NCBI RefSeq assembly: GCF_022387135.1
Contig: NZ_CP092462.1
Location: 1,550,001 to 1,614,000 of the forward strand
Source: Comamonas sp. B21-038
GTDB taxonomy: Bacteria; Pseudomonadota; Gammaproteobacteria; Burkholderiales; Burkholderiaceae_C
Length of the DNA: 64,000 nucleotides
Direction of reading: 5' to 3'
This document shows positions 45,774 through 57,062 of this stretch, piece by piece. The notes under the pieces are model-generated. The model was not told the origin of the DNA. It made no database searches and saw only the letters and a list, made by a program, of their open reading frames with translations. Each line of letters begins with the position of its first letter. Position 1 is the stretch's first letter. The position numbers and the translations under genes are program-made.

Positions 45774-46325
45774 TCAGTGCTGGTCCTGGTCCAGAGCAGG
45801 CGCATAGACGACCGGCAGCACAATGCCCGCTTCGTGTGCTACCCGCACGCAGTCGCGTAAATGCTGCTCGCCCAGGTAGCGCAAGGTGGCGTACCCCAGG
45901 GCGGCCGACACGGCCTGGCCGGCGATCGGCACATATTTGCTGGCCTGCTGTACGGTCAGGCGCATGCCCAGCGCCTTGGCGCCGCGCATGATCACATCCT
46001 TGGTGATCAGCTTGCCCACCAGCACACCGCCCAGCATATTGACGGTGTTCTGTACTTTCGCGCGCTTGGCGGGGGTCAGGCGCGCAATTTGCTCATCACT
46101 CAAGCCAAAGTAGTTGCTGATTTGCGGGATCAGGCGCGACAACAACGCGGCGTCCACGGCCATATCGAGCCCGGGCACCGGCGTCGCGCTGGCCAGCGCG
46201 GCCATCAGGGCTTTGCGGTGCAGCAGCTTTTGGGACTGCTCAACCGCCTCCAGCAGCGCAGGTTTGCCCGTTTGTGCGGCCAGTTGCAGTGCGGACAGGG
46301 GGCGGGGCTTGCGTCCAAGTTTCAT
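45774..46325 (-). CDS. DUF697/EcsC-like helical protein
   Basis: A 183-residue helical protein. The run [37 protein letters not shown], followed by KYVPIAGQAVSAALGYATLRYLG, resembles DUF697 and EcsC-type domains, which are found alone or on GTPases and whose function is unknown. The two hydrophobic Gly/Ala-rich stretches may contact membrane. ATG 46325 is the only sensible start. It follows the YeaQ-like gene on the same strand after a terminator-like hairpin. Confidence 0.6.
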   Translation of the reverse strand: MKLGRKPRPLSALQLAAQTGKPALLEAVEQSQKLLHRKALMAALASATPVPGLDMAVDAALLSRLIPQISNYFGLSDEQIARLTPAKRAKVQNTVNMLGGVLVGKLITKDVIMRGAKALGMRLTVQQASKYVPIAGQAVSAALGYATLRYLGEQHLRDCVRVAHEAGIVLPVVYAPALDQDQH

Positions 46326-46351
46326 TGGTGTCGGGGTGAAGTAAACAGCTG

Positions 46352-46395
46352 AAAAAAAATGCCTGCGTCCGCGGGCCCTCCCGCCTGGCGCAGGC
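46352..46395 (-). terminator. Terminator of the YeaQ-like gene
   Basis: On the minus strand GCCTGCG (46395-46389) pairs with CGCAGGC (46367-46361) around a GC-rich loop and is followed by A then eight T. Confidence 0.75.
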
Positions 46396-46406
46396 TGCTT
46401 TTGCGC

Positions 46407-46652
46407 TTAGCGCTTGCGGATCAGGCCGTAGAGTACCAGCAAGATGATGGCGCCGACCACCGAGGCGATCCAGCCGGCGGCCTGGCCTTCCTGGTACCAC
46501 CCCATGGCGACACCCGCGTAGGTCGCCAGCAGCGAGCCGGCAATGCCCAGCAGGATGGTCATGATCCAGCCCATCTTGTCGTCTCCGGGCTTGATGGCGC
46601 GTGCAATGAGGCCCACGATCAGGCCGATGAAAATGGTTCCAATGATGGACAT
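46407..46652 (-). CDS. GlsB/YeaQ/YmgE family small membrane protein
   Basis: An 81-residue protein with three TM helices, beginning MSIIGTIFIGLIVGLIARAIKPGDDKMGW and ending ASVVGAIILLVLYGLIRKR. This is the transglycosylase-associated/YeaQ family, linked to stress and stationary phase in several bacteria; mechanism unknown. GGAGAA lies about 7 bases before ATG 46652. Confidence 0.88.
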   Translation of the reverse strand: MSIIGTIFIGLIVGLIARAIKPGDDKMGWIMTILLGIAGSLLATYAGVAMGWYQEGQAAGWIASVVGAIILLVLYGLIRKR

Positions 46653-46817
46653 GCGTAGTTCTCCGTTGAGCTGTGAACGCCAGCGCCTGCGCAAGGTGGG
46701 CCTGGCCAATACGCCCTGAAGCGTACCAAGGCACTGTAAGGCTGTTTGTAGGAGAAGGGTCTGAATCCAGCGGCTTTACGTGATAAACAACGGTGAACTG
46801 GCACTGTCACGCGCATG

Positions 46818-46855
46818 AAAAAAGCAGCCGGCGCTGCTGAGGCGCGGGCTGCTTT
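46818..46855 (-). terminator. Terminator of the aminotransferase gene
   Basis: On the minus strand AAAGCAGCC (46855-46847) pairs with GGCTGCTTT (46829-46821) across a 17-base loop and is followed by T's. Confidence 0.8.
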
Positions 46856-46897
46856 CGCAGGTCTGGGCCTTGGCAGCCGCAGACCGGGGGCAGGGGA

Positions 46898-48097
46898 TCA
46901 GGCGACGACCTTGGCAATCGATGCGCAGACGTGCTCGATGTTCTTGCTGTTCAGCGCAGCCACGCACATGCGGCCGGTGTCCGTACCGTACACACCAAAC
47001 TCGGAGCGCAGACGCACCATCTGGTCCTTGCTCAGGCCGGAGTACGAGAACATGCCGATCTGCGTGGTGATGAAGCTCATGTCCTGCTTCACACCGGCGG
47101 CTTTGAGGCCGTCGACCAGCTTCTGGCGCATTTCCTTGATGCGCACGCGCATCTCACCCAGTTCCTTTTCCCACAGTGCGCGCAGCTCGGGGTTGTTCAG
47201 CACTGCAGCAACGACGGCACCGCCGTGGGTGGGCGGGTTGGAGTAGTTGGTGCGGATGACGACCTTGAGCTGGCTCAGCACGCGGCTGGCTTCTTCCTTG
47301 TCGGTGGCAGCCACGGACAGTGCGCCCACGCGCTCGCCGTACAGCGAGAAGCTCTTGGAGAACGAGGTCGACACGAAAATGTTCAGGCCGGCAGCGATGA
47401 ACTTGCCGATCACGGCGCCGTCTTCGGCAATGCCGTGGCCAAAGCCCTGGTAGGCCATGTCCAGGAAGGCGACGAGGTTCTTGGCCTTGACCACCTCGAT
47501 GACCTTGTCCCACTGGGCAGCGGTGATGTCATAGCCGGTCGGGTTGTGGCAGCATGCGTGCAGCACCACCACGGTGCCGGCGGCGGCGGCGTTCAGGTCG
47601 GCGATCATGCCGTCGAAATCGATGGCGCGGTTGGCCGCGTCGTAATAGCGGTAGCTGGCAACTTCAAAACCGGCGTTCTGGAAGATCGCACGGTGGTTCT
47701 CCCAGCTCGGGTCGGAGATCAGCACCTTCGCCTGGGGGTTGAGGCGCTTGAGAAAGTCCGCACCGATCTTCAGGCCGCCGGTGCCGCCGACGGCTTGCAC
47801 GGTCGCCACGCGGCCGGAGGTCACGACTTGCGAGTCAGCGCCGAACACCAGCGCCTTGACCGCGTTGTCGTAGGCAGCGATACCGTCGATAGGCAGGTAG
47901 CCACGGGGGGTGGGCTTGTCCATCATGGCTTTCTCTGCGGCCTGCACGCATTGCAGCAGCGGCAGCTTGCCGTTGTCGTCGAAATACACACCCACGCCCA
48001 GGTTCACCTTGTTGGGGTTGGTATCGGCGGTGTACTGCTCGTTGAGACCCAGGATCGGGTCGCGTGGGGCCATTTCGACGGAAGAGAAAAGAGACAT
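46898..48097 (-). CDS. Aromatic/aspartate aminotransferase (class I)
   Basis: A 399-residue PLP-dependent class I aminotransferase of the TyrB/AspC type. The start MSLFSSVEMAPRDPILGLNE and the PNKVNLGVGVY segment are typical; the PLP lysine is in STSFSKSFSLYGERVGAL, and HACCHNPTGYD and the C-terminal IGMFSYSGLS with the substrate-carboxylate arginine (YGTDTGRMCVAAL) are all present. It transfers amino groups between aspartate or aromatic amino acids and 2-oxoglutarate. ATG 48097 fits the family. It is divergent from uvrB. Confidence 0.92.
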   Translation of the reverse strand: MSLFSSVEMAPRDPILGLNEQYTADTNPNKVNLGVGVYFDDNGKLPLLQCVQAAEKAMMDKPTPRGYLPIDGIAAYDNAVKALVFGADSQVVTSGRVATVQAVGGTGGLKIGADFLKRLNPQAKVLISDPSWENHRAIFQNAGFEVASYRYYDAANRAIDFDGMIADLNAAAAGTVVVLHACCHNPTGYDITAAQWDKVIEVVKAKNLVAFLDMAYQGFGHGIAEDGAVIGKFIAAGLNIFVSTSFSKSFSLYGERVGALSVAATDKEEASRVLSQLKVVIRTNYSNPPTHGGAVVAAVLNNPELRALWEKELGEMRVRIKEMRQKLVDGLKAAGVKQDMSFITTQIGMFSYSGLSKDQMVRLRSEFGVYGTDTGRMCVAALNSKNIEHVCASIAKVVA

Positions 48098-48241
48098 GTG
48101 TAGTCCTTGGTAGGTAGAAATCTGGCTTTGCACCCCCAAATGCCAAACAAGAGGCCATCGCCTCTACCGCAATTTTGCAGTACGCTTTGGGGTTAACCCC
48201 GTATTCTAGCGACGCCCGCTCGCGCGTGGCATACCCGACCT

Positions 48242-50335
<2,094 letters not shown>

Positions 50336-50391
50336 CGTTGTCAGTTTCTGTAAGTAATCTTTGCTTACCCGAGCGAATTCAGGGGGCATTG

Positions 50392-50416
50392 TGCTATACT
50401 GACACAAATTACTCAA
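50392..50416 (+). promoter_or_regulatory. Extended -10 promoter and IscR-like site of the isc operon
   Basis: TGCTATACT (50392-50400) is a good extended -10 element. The overlapping ATACTGACACAAATTACTC resembles type-1 IscR boxes (ATA-CYTGACT-N-AGTC). Binding of holo-IscR here would repress the operon. Match is by eye. Confidence 0.5.
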
Positions 50417-50437
50417 CAACAAGAAAAAAGCCTATCG

Positions 50438-50545
50438 ATGAATGGGACCTACCCTGCACGCAGGGTGGAGCGACAGGCTACGACGATGTCATTGCGGGTG
50501 GCTTGCTTGCATTGGGCGTCTATGGTTATCAAGCCTGACCTCTAA
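50438..50545 (+). CDS. Possible leader ORF (35 aa) upstream of iscR
   Basis: A 35-codon ORF, MNGTYPARRVERQATT...VIKPDL, starts 38 bases after the presumed promoter. Its TAA stop (50543-50545) overlaps the iscR ribosome-binding site (AAGGA, 50545-50549), a layout suited to coupled translation. The ribosome-binding site of the ORF itself is weak, and the peptide has no recognisable motif. A CTACCCTGC/GCAGGGTGG hairpin lies inside it. Chance cannot be excluded. Confidence 0.25.
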   Translation: MNGTYPARRVERQATTMSLRVACLHWASMVIKPDL

Positions 50546-50554
50546 GGAACGATT

Positions 50555-51091
50555 ATGCGTCTCACTACCAAAGGCCGATTTGCAGTCACTGCAATGATTG
50601 ATCTGGCTTTGCGCCAGAACAATGGCCCGGTAACTTTGGCTGCCATCAGCCAGCGTCAGCAGATCTCGCTGTCGTATCTGGAGCAGCTGTTTGGCAAGCT
50701 GCGCCGCCATGAACTGGTGGAATCCACCCGTGGCCCCGGTGGCGGCTACACCCTGGCTCGCAAGGCCGCCGAGATCACAGTTGCCGACATCATTGTGTCG
50801 GTAGATGAACCTATTGACGCCACGCAGTGTGGCGGCAAGGAAAACTGTATGGGTGAGGCCGGCCGTTGCATGACGCACGAGCTGTGGGCATCGCTGAACC
50901 AGCGCATGGTTGAATTTCTGGATTCCGTCACCTTGCAAAAGCTGGTGGACGACCAGTTGGCCAAGGGCATCCAGATCGAAGACAAGCCGATCGTGCGCCG
51001 CGCCATCTCGACCACGCCGGTGGTCAAGCCCATTCGCGTGACGGCACCGAACTCGGTGTTTGCGCTGGGCAATGTGTTTGCCAAATCCTGA
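50555..51091 (+). CDS. iscR: Fe-S cluster assembly regulator IscR (Rrf2 family)
   Basis: A 178-residue Rrf2 regulator: MRLTTKGRFAVTAMIDLALRQ, the recognition segment SLSYLEQLFGKLRRHELV, and the cluster-binding cysteines in TQCGGKENCMGEAGRCMTH (Cys-x5-Cys-x5-Cys) with the following His. With a 2Fe-2S cluster it represses the isc operon, sensing Fe-S supply. AAGGA lies 5 bases before ATG 50555. The isc genes follow on the same strand. Confidence 0.95.
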   Translation: MRLTTKGRFAVTAMIDLALRQNNGPVTLAAISQRQQISLSYLEQLFGKLRRHELVESTRGPGGGYTLARKAAEITVADIIVSVDEPIDATQCGGKENCMGEAGRCMTHELWASLNQRMVEFLDSVTLQKLVDDQLAKGIQIEDKPIVRRAISTTPVVKPIRVTAPNSVFALGNVFAKS

Positions 51092-51096
51092 TTCTT

Positions 51097-51143
51097 GATG
51101 CGGCGCTGGTCGCCGCATCCCCGGTGCCTTTCACGGTGCCGGG
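51097..51143 (+). promoter_or_regulatory. Tandem hairpins between iscR and iscS
   Basis: GATGCGGCG (51097-51105) and CGCCGCATC (51111-51119) form a perfect 9-base stem; a second CCCGG/CCGGG pair (from about 51119 to 51142) follows. They may set a processing or attenuation point between regulator and enzymes. No T-run, so not an intrinsic terminator. Confidence 0.45.
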
Positions 51144-51239
51144 AGGTCTTGTTGCGCCTTCCAGAGGGTGTGCAAGTCATTCGATGATTGCGTTTTGAGT
51201 TTTTGCGGGTGCCACCAGCACGCGCCAGTAGAGCCAGAT

Positions 51240-52460
51240 ATGGACACGACCCCACATTTCCCTATTTACCTTGATTACGGTGCCACCACGCCGGTGGACC
51301 CACGCGTGGTTGAAGCGATGATTCCCTGGTTGTCCGAGAACTACGGCAACCCTGCATCGCGCAGCCATGCCTGGGGCTGGACGGCGGAAGAGGCGGTTGA
51401 GAAGGCCCGCGCGCAAGTCGCCGCACTGATCAACGCCGATCCGCGCGAGATCGTCTGGACCAGCGGTGCCACCGAGTCGGACAATCTGGCGCTCAAAGGC
51501 GCTGCCCAGTTCTACAAGGGCAAGGGCAAGCACCTGATCACCGTCAAGACCGAGCACAAGGCGGTGCTCGATACGATGCGTGCACTGGAGCGCGAAGGCT
51601 TTGAGGTCACTTATCTGGACGTCAAGGAAGATGGTCTGCTGGACCTGGACGTGTTCAAGGCGGCGATCCGCCCCGACACGGTTCTGGTCAGCGTCATGTT
51701 CGTGAACAACGAAACCGGCGTGATCCAGGACATCGACACCATCGGGAACATCTGCCGCGAAAAGGGCATCATTTTCCACGTGGATGCGGCGCAAGCCACC
51801 GGCAAGGTCGAGATCGATGTTACCGCGCTGAAGGTGGACCTGATGAGTCTGGCCTCGCACAAGACCTATGGTCCTAAGGGCATTGGTGCGCTGTACGTGC
51901 GCCGCAAGCCACGCGTGCGCATTGAAGCGCAGATGCACGGCGGTGGCCATGAGCGCGGCATGCGTTCGGGCACGCTGGCTACGCACCAGATCGTCGGCAT
52001 GGGCGAGGCTTTCCGCATCGCCAAGGAAGACATGGCCAAGGACTACGCCCATGCCAAGGCGCTGCAGCAGCGCATGCTCGACGGCCTGCTGGACATCGAG
52101 CAGGTGTTCGTCAACGGCGACCTGACCCACCGCGTGCCCCACAACTTGAACATCAGCTTCAACTTCGTCGAAGGCGAATCGCTGATCATGGGTATCAAGG
52201 GCCTGGCCGTGTCCTCGGGTTCTGCTTGCACCTCCGCCAGCCTGGAGCCCAGCTACGTGCTGCGCGCGCTGGGCCGCAGCGATGAGCTGGCGCACAGCAG
52301 CCTGCGCATGACGTTTGGCCGCTTCACGACGAATGAAGACATCGACTACGCCGTGGCATCGATCCGTGAGAACGTGACCAAGCTGCGCGAGTTGAGCCCC
52401 CTGTGGGAAATGTACAAAGACGGTGTTGATCTGAGCACCATCCAGTGGGCTGCCCACTAA
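51240..52460 (+). CDS. iscS: Cysteine desulfurase IscS
   Basis: A 406-residue PLP-dependent group I cysteine desulfurase that supplies sulfur for Fe-S clusters and tRNA thiolation. [14 protein letters not shown] starts the fold; the PLP lysine is in [16 protein letters not shown] and the persulfide cysteine in [20 protein letters not shown]; the flexible SAC loop and the C-terminus with TIQWAAH match IscS. ATG 51240 was chosen over upstream codons as the family start. It lies 148 bases after iscR, across two hairpins. Confidence 0.95.
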   Translation: MDTTPHFPIYLDYGATTPVDPRVVEAMIPWLSENYGNPASRSHAWGWTAEEAVEKARAQVAALINADPREIVWTSGATESDNLALKGAAQFYKGKGKHLITVKTEHKAVLDTMRALEREGFEVTYLDVKEDGLLDLDVFKAAIRPDTVLVSVMFVNNETGVIQDIDTIGNICREKGIIFHVDAAQATGKVEIDVTALKVDLMSLASHKTYGPKGIGALYVRRKPRVRIEAQMHGGGHERGMRSGTLATHQIVGMGEAFRIAKEDMAKDYAHAKALQQRMLDGLLDIEQVFVNGDLTHRVPHNLNISFNFVEGESLIMGIKGLAVSSGSACTSASLEPSYVLRALGRSDELAHSSLRMTFGRFTTNEDIDYAVASIRENVTKLRELSPLWEMYKDGVDLSTIQWAAH

Positions 52461-52496
52461 AGCCGGCGCAGCCGATAACTGTTAAGAGGTACCAAG

Positions 52497-52895
52497 ATGG
52501 CATATTCCGACAAAGTGATTGATCATTACGAGAACCCCCGTAACGTGGGCTCTTTTGACAAGGGTGATGAATCCGTGGGCACCGGCATGGTCGGCGCTCC
52601 GGCCTGCGGCGACGTGATGAAGCTGCAGATCAAGGTCAATGCCGACACCGGCGTGATCGAGGATGCTCGCTTCAAAACCTACGGTTGCGGCTCGGCGATT
52701 GCATCGTCGTCGCTGGTGACCGAATGGGTCAAGGGCAAGACGCTCGATGAAGCCGCTGCGCTCAAGAACGCGCAGATCGCCGAAGAGCTGGCGCTGCCAC
52801 CGGTGAAGATCCACTGCTCGATCCTGGCGGAAGACGCGATCAAGGCTGCAGTCAACGACTACAAGGCCAAGCACACCGCCAAGGCGGAGGCTTAA
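52497..52895 (+). CDS. iscU: Fe-S cluster scaffold IscU
   Basis: A 132-residue scaffold on which 2Fe-2S and 4Fe-4S clusters are built. The three ligand cysteines and Asp are in GAPACGDVMKLQI, KTYGCGSAIASSS and HCSILAEDAIKAA; LPPVK (in ELALPPVKIHCS) is the HscA chaperone recognition motif. It follows iscS by 36 bases and precedes iscA by 6. Confidence 0.96.
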   Translation: MAYSDKVIDHYENPRNVGSFDKGDESVGTGMVGAPACGDVMKLQIKVNADTGVIEDARFKTYGCGSAIASSSLVTEWVKGKTLDEAAALKNAQIAEELALPPVKIHCSILAEDAIKAAVNDYKAKHTAKAEA

Positions 52896-52901
52896 GGCGC
52901 C

Positions 52902-53225
52902 ATGGCTGTCACGCTTTCTGAATCGGCTGCGCGCCATATCAACCGCTACCTGTCACGCCGTGGCCACGGCGTGGGTGTGCGTCTGGGCGTGAAGACCACC
53001 GGCTGCTCGGGCCTGGCCTACAAGCTCGAGTATGTGGACGAGGCAGCGCCCGAAGATGTGGTGTTCGAGGACCACGGCGTCAAGGTGCTGGTCGATCCCA
53101 AGAGCATGGCCTATATCGACGGCACCGAGCTGGACTTTGTGCGTGAGGGCCTCAACGAGGGCTTCAAGTTCCACAATCCCAATGAGCGCGATCGCTGCGG
53201 TTGTGGCGAGAGCTTCAGAATCTGA
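52902..53225 (+). CDS. iscA: A-type Fe-S carrier IscA
   Basis: A 107-residue HesB/IscA protein with the conserved cysteines Cys in TTGCSGLAY and the C-terminal CGC pair ([11 protein letters not shown]). It carries or transfers clusters after assembly on IscU. It is the last gene before a strong terminator-like hairpin that separates the assembly genes from the chaperone genes. Confidence 0.95.
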   Translation: MAVTLSESAARHINRYLSRRGHGVGVRLGVKTTGCSGLAYKLEYVDEAAPEDVVFEDHGVKVLVDPKSMAYIDGTELDFVREGLNEGFKFHNPNERDRCGCGESFRI

Positions 53226-53304
53226 GGCCTCAGGTTCAGGCGCCCGGTTGGCCATCCCTGGCCGGTCTGGCCTTGTTTGTCGGCATCGCTGATGCCAAAA
53301 CTGC

Positions 53305-53336
53305 AAACCGCCTGCGCTTTTGCCAGGCGGTTTTTT
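53305..53336 (+). terminator. Intrinsic terminator/attenuator between iscA and hscB
   Basis: Perfect 10-base arms AAACCGCCTG (53305-53314) and CAGGCGGTTT (53324-53333) are followed by a T-run reaching 53336, one base before the hscB ATG at 53338. The only ribosome-binding-site-like sequence for hscB, AGGCGG (53325-53330), lies in the 3' arm. Confidence 0.85.
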
Positions 53337-53337
53337 C

Positions 53338-53859
53338 ATGATGAATCTGCAATCCAACGATTTCGAACTGTTCGCCGTGCCGCTGCAGTTTGCGCAAGAC
53401 GCCCAGCAATTGGCCGAGCGCTGGAAGGCCTTGCAAAAGCAGGCCCATCCGGACCGCTTTGCGTCGCAAGGTGCTGCTGCCCAGCGCGTAGCGATGCAGT
53501 GGTCGGTGCGCATCAATGAGGCCTACCAGCGCCTCAAGGACCCGCTCAAGCGCGCCGCCTATCTGTGCGAGCTGCACGACGCACCCATCCGTGCCGAAGA
53601 CAACACCGCCATGCCCACCGCTTTTCTGATGGAGCAGATGGAGTGGCGCGAGGCGCTGGAAGAGGCGCAGTCCCAAGCCGATGTGGACGCGCTGGACGAC
53701 CAGGTGGCCAGTGCCCGCCGCGCGATGCTGGAGCGCTGCCAGCAACTGCTGGATGTGGAGCGTGACTACGCACAGGCGGCCCAGCAGGTGAGAGCCCTCA
53801 TGTTTGTTGCGCGATTTAGCGGCGACATCGACCGCCGCCGCGAGCAACTGGGACAATAG
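53338..53859 (+). CDS. hscB: Co-chaperone HscB (J-domain protein)
   Basis: A 173-residue J-domain co-chaperone that brings IscU to HscA and stimulates its ATPase. The HPD tripeptide is in KQAHPDRFAS; a C-terminal three-helix domain (about 90-170) binds IscU. There are two adjacent ATG codons (53338 and 53341); the first has AGGCGG at 7 bases. Expression must pass the terminator hairpin directly upstream or come from a separate promoter. Confidence 0.9.
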   Translation: MMNLQSNDFELFAVPLQFAQDAQQLAERWKALQKQAHPDRFASQGAAAQRVAMQWSVRINEAYQRLKDPLKRAAYLCELHDAPIRAEDNTAMPTAFLMEQMEWREALEEAQSQADVDALDDQVASARRAMLERCQQLLDVERDYAQAAQQVRALMFVARFSGDIDRRREQLGQ

Positions 53860-53982
53860 GCTTTTGACCAAGGCAGGGTGGCCCACCAGGCCGCACAGCA
53901 TGCCTTGGCGCCCCCCGTTGAGACCGCTGCGCCCGCATCCCCTGCGGGCCGCAGGCAAGAGAACACAAGATAGATCGCATCC

Positions 53983-55848
53983 ATGGCATTGCTCCAAATT
54001 TCAGAACCTGGCCAATCTCCCGATCCCCACCAGCGCCGCATCGCGGTGGGCATTGATCTGGGCACCACGCATTCCCTGGTCGCTGCCGTGCGCAACGGCG
54101 TGGCCGAATGCCTGCCGGATGATGAAGGCCGGGTGCTGCTGCCATCGGTGGTGCACTACCACGCCAATGGCAAGCGCGATATCGGTCATGCGGCGCTCGC
54201 CCATCCCGGTGTGGATGCCGCCAACACCATTGCCTCGGCCAAGCGCCTGATGGGCCGCAACCTCGCCGATATCCATGCGCCCGAGCAACTGGCCTATGCG
54301 CTGGTGCAACCCGAGGGCAGCGGCATGGTGGCCATCGAGACGGTGGCCGGCCGCAAGACCCCGGTGGAGATCAGCGCCGAGATCCTGGCCACCTTGCGCT
54401 ACCGCGCAGAAGACACTTTCGACAATGACCTGTATGGCGCGGTGATCACCGTGCCGGCCTATTTTGACGATGCACAGCGCCAGGCCACCAAGGATGCGGC
54501 CCAGCTTGCCGGCATCAAGCTGCTGCGCCTGATCAACGAACCCACGGCTGCGGCCATTGCCTATGGTCTGGACAATGCCTCTGAAGGCATCTACGCCGTC
54601 TATGACCTGGGCGGCGGCACGTTTGACATCTCTGTGCTGCGCTTGGCGCGCGGCGTGTTCGAGGTCATTGCCACCGGCGGTGACTCGGCGCTCGGCGGGG
54701 ACGACTATGACGCGGCGCTGGGCCAATGGGTGCTGGAGAAAACCGGCGGCGCGGTGCAGGCCGCGCAGGACAAGGCGGTACTGCGCCTGGCCGCTAAGGC
54801 CGCCAAAGAGGCACTGACCGATGCCGAGCAGGTCATCTTCTCGGCGCAGCTGTCGGGCCAGACCATCTCGCTGCCCCTGAGCCGTGCCGATTTTGATGCG
54901 GCCACCCAGGCCTTGACCGCCCGGACCCTGACGGCCGTGCGCCGTGCGCTGGCCGATGCCCAGCTCGCCAAGGACGAGGTACAAGGCGTTGTGATGGTGG
55001 GCGGCTCCACGCGCATGCCCCAGGTGCAGACGGCCGTCGGCAACTTCTTTGGCAAGCCGCCGCTGACCAACCTGAACCCCGACGAGGTGGTGGCCCTGGG
55101 TGCCGCCATCCAGGCCAACCAACTGGCCGGCAATGACACCAATGGCGACTTGCTGCTGCTCGATGTGATCCCGCTGTCGCTGGGCATCGAGACCATGGGA
55201 GGCCTGGTCGAGCGCATTGTCAGCCGCAACGAAACCATTCCGACCGCACGCGGCCAGGACTTCACGACCTACAAGGACGGCCAGACGGCCCTGGCCATCC
55301 ATGTGGTGCAGGGCGAACGCGATCTGGTGGCCGACTGCCGCAGCCTGGCGCGCTTTGAGCTGCGCGGCATCCCGCCGATGGCCGCGGGCGCGGCGCGCAT
55401 CCGCGTGTCCTTCACCATCGACGCCGATGGGCTGCTGAGCGTGGGCGCGCAAGAACTGGTGAGTGGTGTAGAGGCGCATATCGATGTCAAGCCCTCGTAT
55501 GGCCTCTCGGACGAGCAGATCGCGAACATGCTGCGCGACAGCTTCAGCACCGCCCAGGCCGATATGCAGGCACGCGCGCTGGTCGAGGCGCGGGTCGATG
55601 GCGACCGCCTGCTGATCGCCACCCAAAGCGCGCTGGACGCCGATGGCGACCTGCTGGCCGACGCCGAGCGCAGCCAGGTCGATGCGCTGATGGACCAGCT
55701 GCGCCATGCGCTGGCCAACAGCGAAAGCGCCGCCGAGATCGAGGCCAGCACCGACGCGCTGGCCAAGGGCACGGAGGCCTTTGCCGCCGAGCGCATGAAC
55801 CGTGGCATCCGCCAGGCCCTGGCCGGCAAGAACGTGCAATCCATTTAA
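53983..55848 (+). CDS. hscA: Fe-S assembly chaperone HscA (Hsp70 family)
   Basis: A 621-residue Hsp70 specialised for IscU. The nucleotide-binding domain has [55 protein letters not shown] and [11 protein letters not shown]; the substrate domain follows from about 390 and binds the LPPVK motif of IscU. It follows hscB after 123 bases and precedes fdx by 29. Confidence 0.96.
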   Translation: MALLQISEPGQSPDPHQRRIAVGIDLGTTHSLVAAVRNGVAECLPDDEGRVLLPSVVHYHANGKRDIGHAALAHPGVDAANTIASAKRLMGRNLADIHAPEQLAYALVQPEGSGMVAIETVAGRKTPVEISAEILATLRYRAEDTFDNDLYGAVITVPAYFDDAQRQATKDAAQLAGIKLLRLINEPTAAAIAYGLDNASEGIYAVYDLGGGTFDISVLRLARGVFEVIATGGDSALGGDDYDAALGQWVLEKTGGAVQAAQDKAVLRLAAKAAKEALTDAEQVIFSAQLSGQTISLPLSRADFDAATQALTARTLTAVRRALADAQLAKDEVQGVVMVGGSTRMPQVQTAVGNFFGKPPLTNLNPDEVVALGAAIQANQLAGNDTNGDLLLLDVIPLSLGIETMGGLVERIVSRNETIPTARGQDFTTYKDGQTALAIHVVQGERDLVADCRSLARFELRGIPPMAAGAARIRVSFTIDADGLLSVGAQELVSGVEAHIDVKPSYGLSDEQIANMLRDSFSTAQADMQARALVEARVDGDRLLIATQSALDADGDLLADAERSQVDALMDQLRHALANSESAAEIEASTDALAKGTEAFAAERMNRGIRQALAGKNVQSI

Positions 55849-55877
55849 CCGACTACAGCAAGAAGAACCACACTCCC

Positions 55878-56216
55878 ATGCCTATCATCAAAATCCTGCC
55901 CCATGCCGAATACTGTCCCCAAGGCGCCGAGATCAAGGCGCCTACCGGTACATCGATCTGCGAGGCGCTGCTGGACAATGGCATCAACATCGAGCACGCC
56001 TGCGACATGAGCCGTGCCTGCACGACTTGCCATGTGATCGTGCGCCAGGGTTTCGATTCCATGGAGCCTTCCGAGGAGGAAGAAGACGATTTGCTCGACC
56101 GTGCCTGGGGCCTGGAGCCGCAGTCCCGCCTGTCCTGCCAGGCCATTCTGGCGCGCGAGGATGTGACCGTGGAGATTCCCAAGTACTCGATCAACCACGC
56201 CAAGGAAAACCACTGA
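55878..56216 (+). CDS. fdx: ISC-type 2Fe-2S ferredoxin
   Basis: A 112-residue adrenodoxin-type ferredoxin. Cluster ligands are Cys-x5-Cys-x2-Cys in HACDMSRACTTCHV plus Cys in SRLSCQAIL. The acidic EEEEDD loop is the usual docking site. It gives electrons for cluster assembly and closes the isc cluster; the terminator at 56228 follows its stop. iscX is not seen. Confidence 0.95.
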   Translation: MPIIKILPHAEYCPQGAEIKAPTGTSICEALLDNGINIEHACDMSRACTTCHVIVRQGFDSMEPSEEEEDDLLDRAWGLEPQSRLSCQAILAREDVTVEIPKYSINHAKENH

Positions 56217-56227
56217 GCATCTGCCGG

Positions 56228-56255
56228 GCCGGGCGTATCGAAGCGCCCGGCTTTT
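56228..56255 (+). terminator. Intrinsic terminator of the isc operon
   Basis: GCCGGGCG (56228-56235) and CGCCCGGC (56244-56251) with an 8-base loop followed by TTTT. Confidence 0.88.
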
Positions 56256-56287
56256 ACAATCGCTGTTTTGAGTCGAGGAAGTTGTAG

Positions 56288-57004
56288 ATGTCGCGCCAAA
56301 TTGTTCTGGATACGGAAACCACGGGTCTGTCTGTCGTCGATGGTGACCGTGTCATTGAGCTGGGCTGCGTCGAGCTGCTCAACCGCAAGCTCACCGGCAA
56401 CAATCTGCACCTGTACTTCAACCCCGACCGGGAAAGCCATGAAGACGCGCTGCGTGTGCACGGCATCACCAGCGCGTTTCTCGCTGACAAACCACGCTTT
56501 CACGAGAAGGCCGAAGAGATCCGGGCCTACCTGGAAGGCGCCGAGCTGATCATCCACAATGCACCCTTCGACATGGGCTTCCTGAACAAGGAGTTCGAGC
56601 GGGTGGGCATGCCTGCGCTGTCGAGCATGGTCAGCGGTGTGCTCGACTCGCTGTTAATGGCGCGCGATCTGTTCCCGGGTAAGCGCAATTCGCTCGATGC
56701 CTTGTGCGATCGCCTCGAAGTGGACAATTCCGGCCGCGACCTGCATGGCGCTTTGCTCGATGCCGAGCTGCTGGCCGACGTCTACATCAACATGACGCGC
56801 GGGCAGGAGCAGCTGCTGTCATCTGACAGCATGGCGTCCAACAACAAATCCGGCTCGGCGGTGGTCATCAAGAAGGTGGACTTTGCGCAGTTCGATCTGC
56901 CGGTGATCCTGCCTTCCGATGCGGAGCTGGCAGCCCATGAGGACGTGCTCGCGCAGTTGGACAAATCCAGTGGCGGTAAAACTATTTGGAGAAAATTGGC
57001 CTAA
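56288..57004 (+). CDS. dnaQ: DNA polymerase III subunit epsilon DnaQ
   Basis: A 238-residue 3'-5' proofreading exonuclease of DNA polymerase III. Exo I is LDTETTGL, Exo II HNAPFDMGFLNKEF, Exo III HGALLDAELLADVYI, giving the four acidic metal ligands and the catalytic histidine. The C-terminal tail (about 190-238), which binds the alpha subunit, is longer and charged. It lies between the isc terminator and three tRNA genes. Confidence 0.94.
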   Translation: MSRQIVLDTETTGLSVVDGDRVIELGCVELLNRKLTGNNLHLYFNPDRESHEDALRVHGITSAFLADKPRFHEKAEEIRAYLEGAELIIHNAPFDMGFLNKEFERVGMPALSSMVSGVLDSLLMARDLFPGKRNSLDALCDRLEVDNSGRDLHGALLDAELLADVYINMTRGQEQLLSSDSMASNNKSGSAVVIKKVDFAQFDLPVILPSDAELAAHEDVLAQLDKSSGGKTIWRKLA

Positions 57005-57015
57005 TTTTTACGGCC

Positions 57016-57037
57016 AGCAAATATTTGCTGTCATAAT
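57016..57037 (+). promoter_or_regulatory. Palindrome and -10-like element upstream of the tRNA array
   Basis: A perfect 14-base palindrome, AGCAAATATTTGCT (57016-57029), is followed by CATAAT (57032-57037), about 25 bases before the first tRNA gene, the right place for the array promoter. No convincing -35 was found. Confidence 0.45.
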
Positions 57038-57062
57038 AGAGGGCTTGACGGCGAGAGATTTC

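Noticed and set aside
54001..55839. 612-codon ORF opposite hscA
   Set aside because: Antisense shadow of hscA; no start signal or domain.
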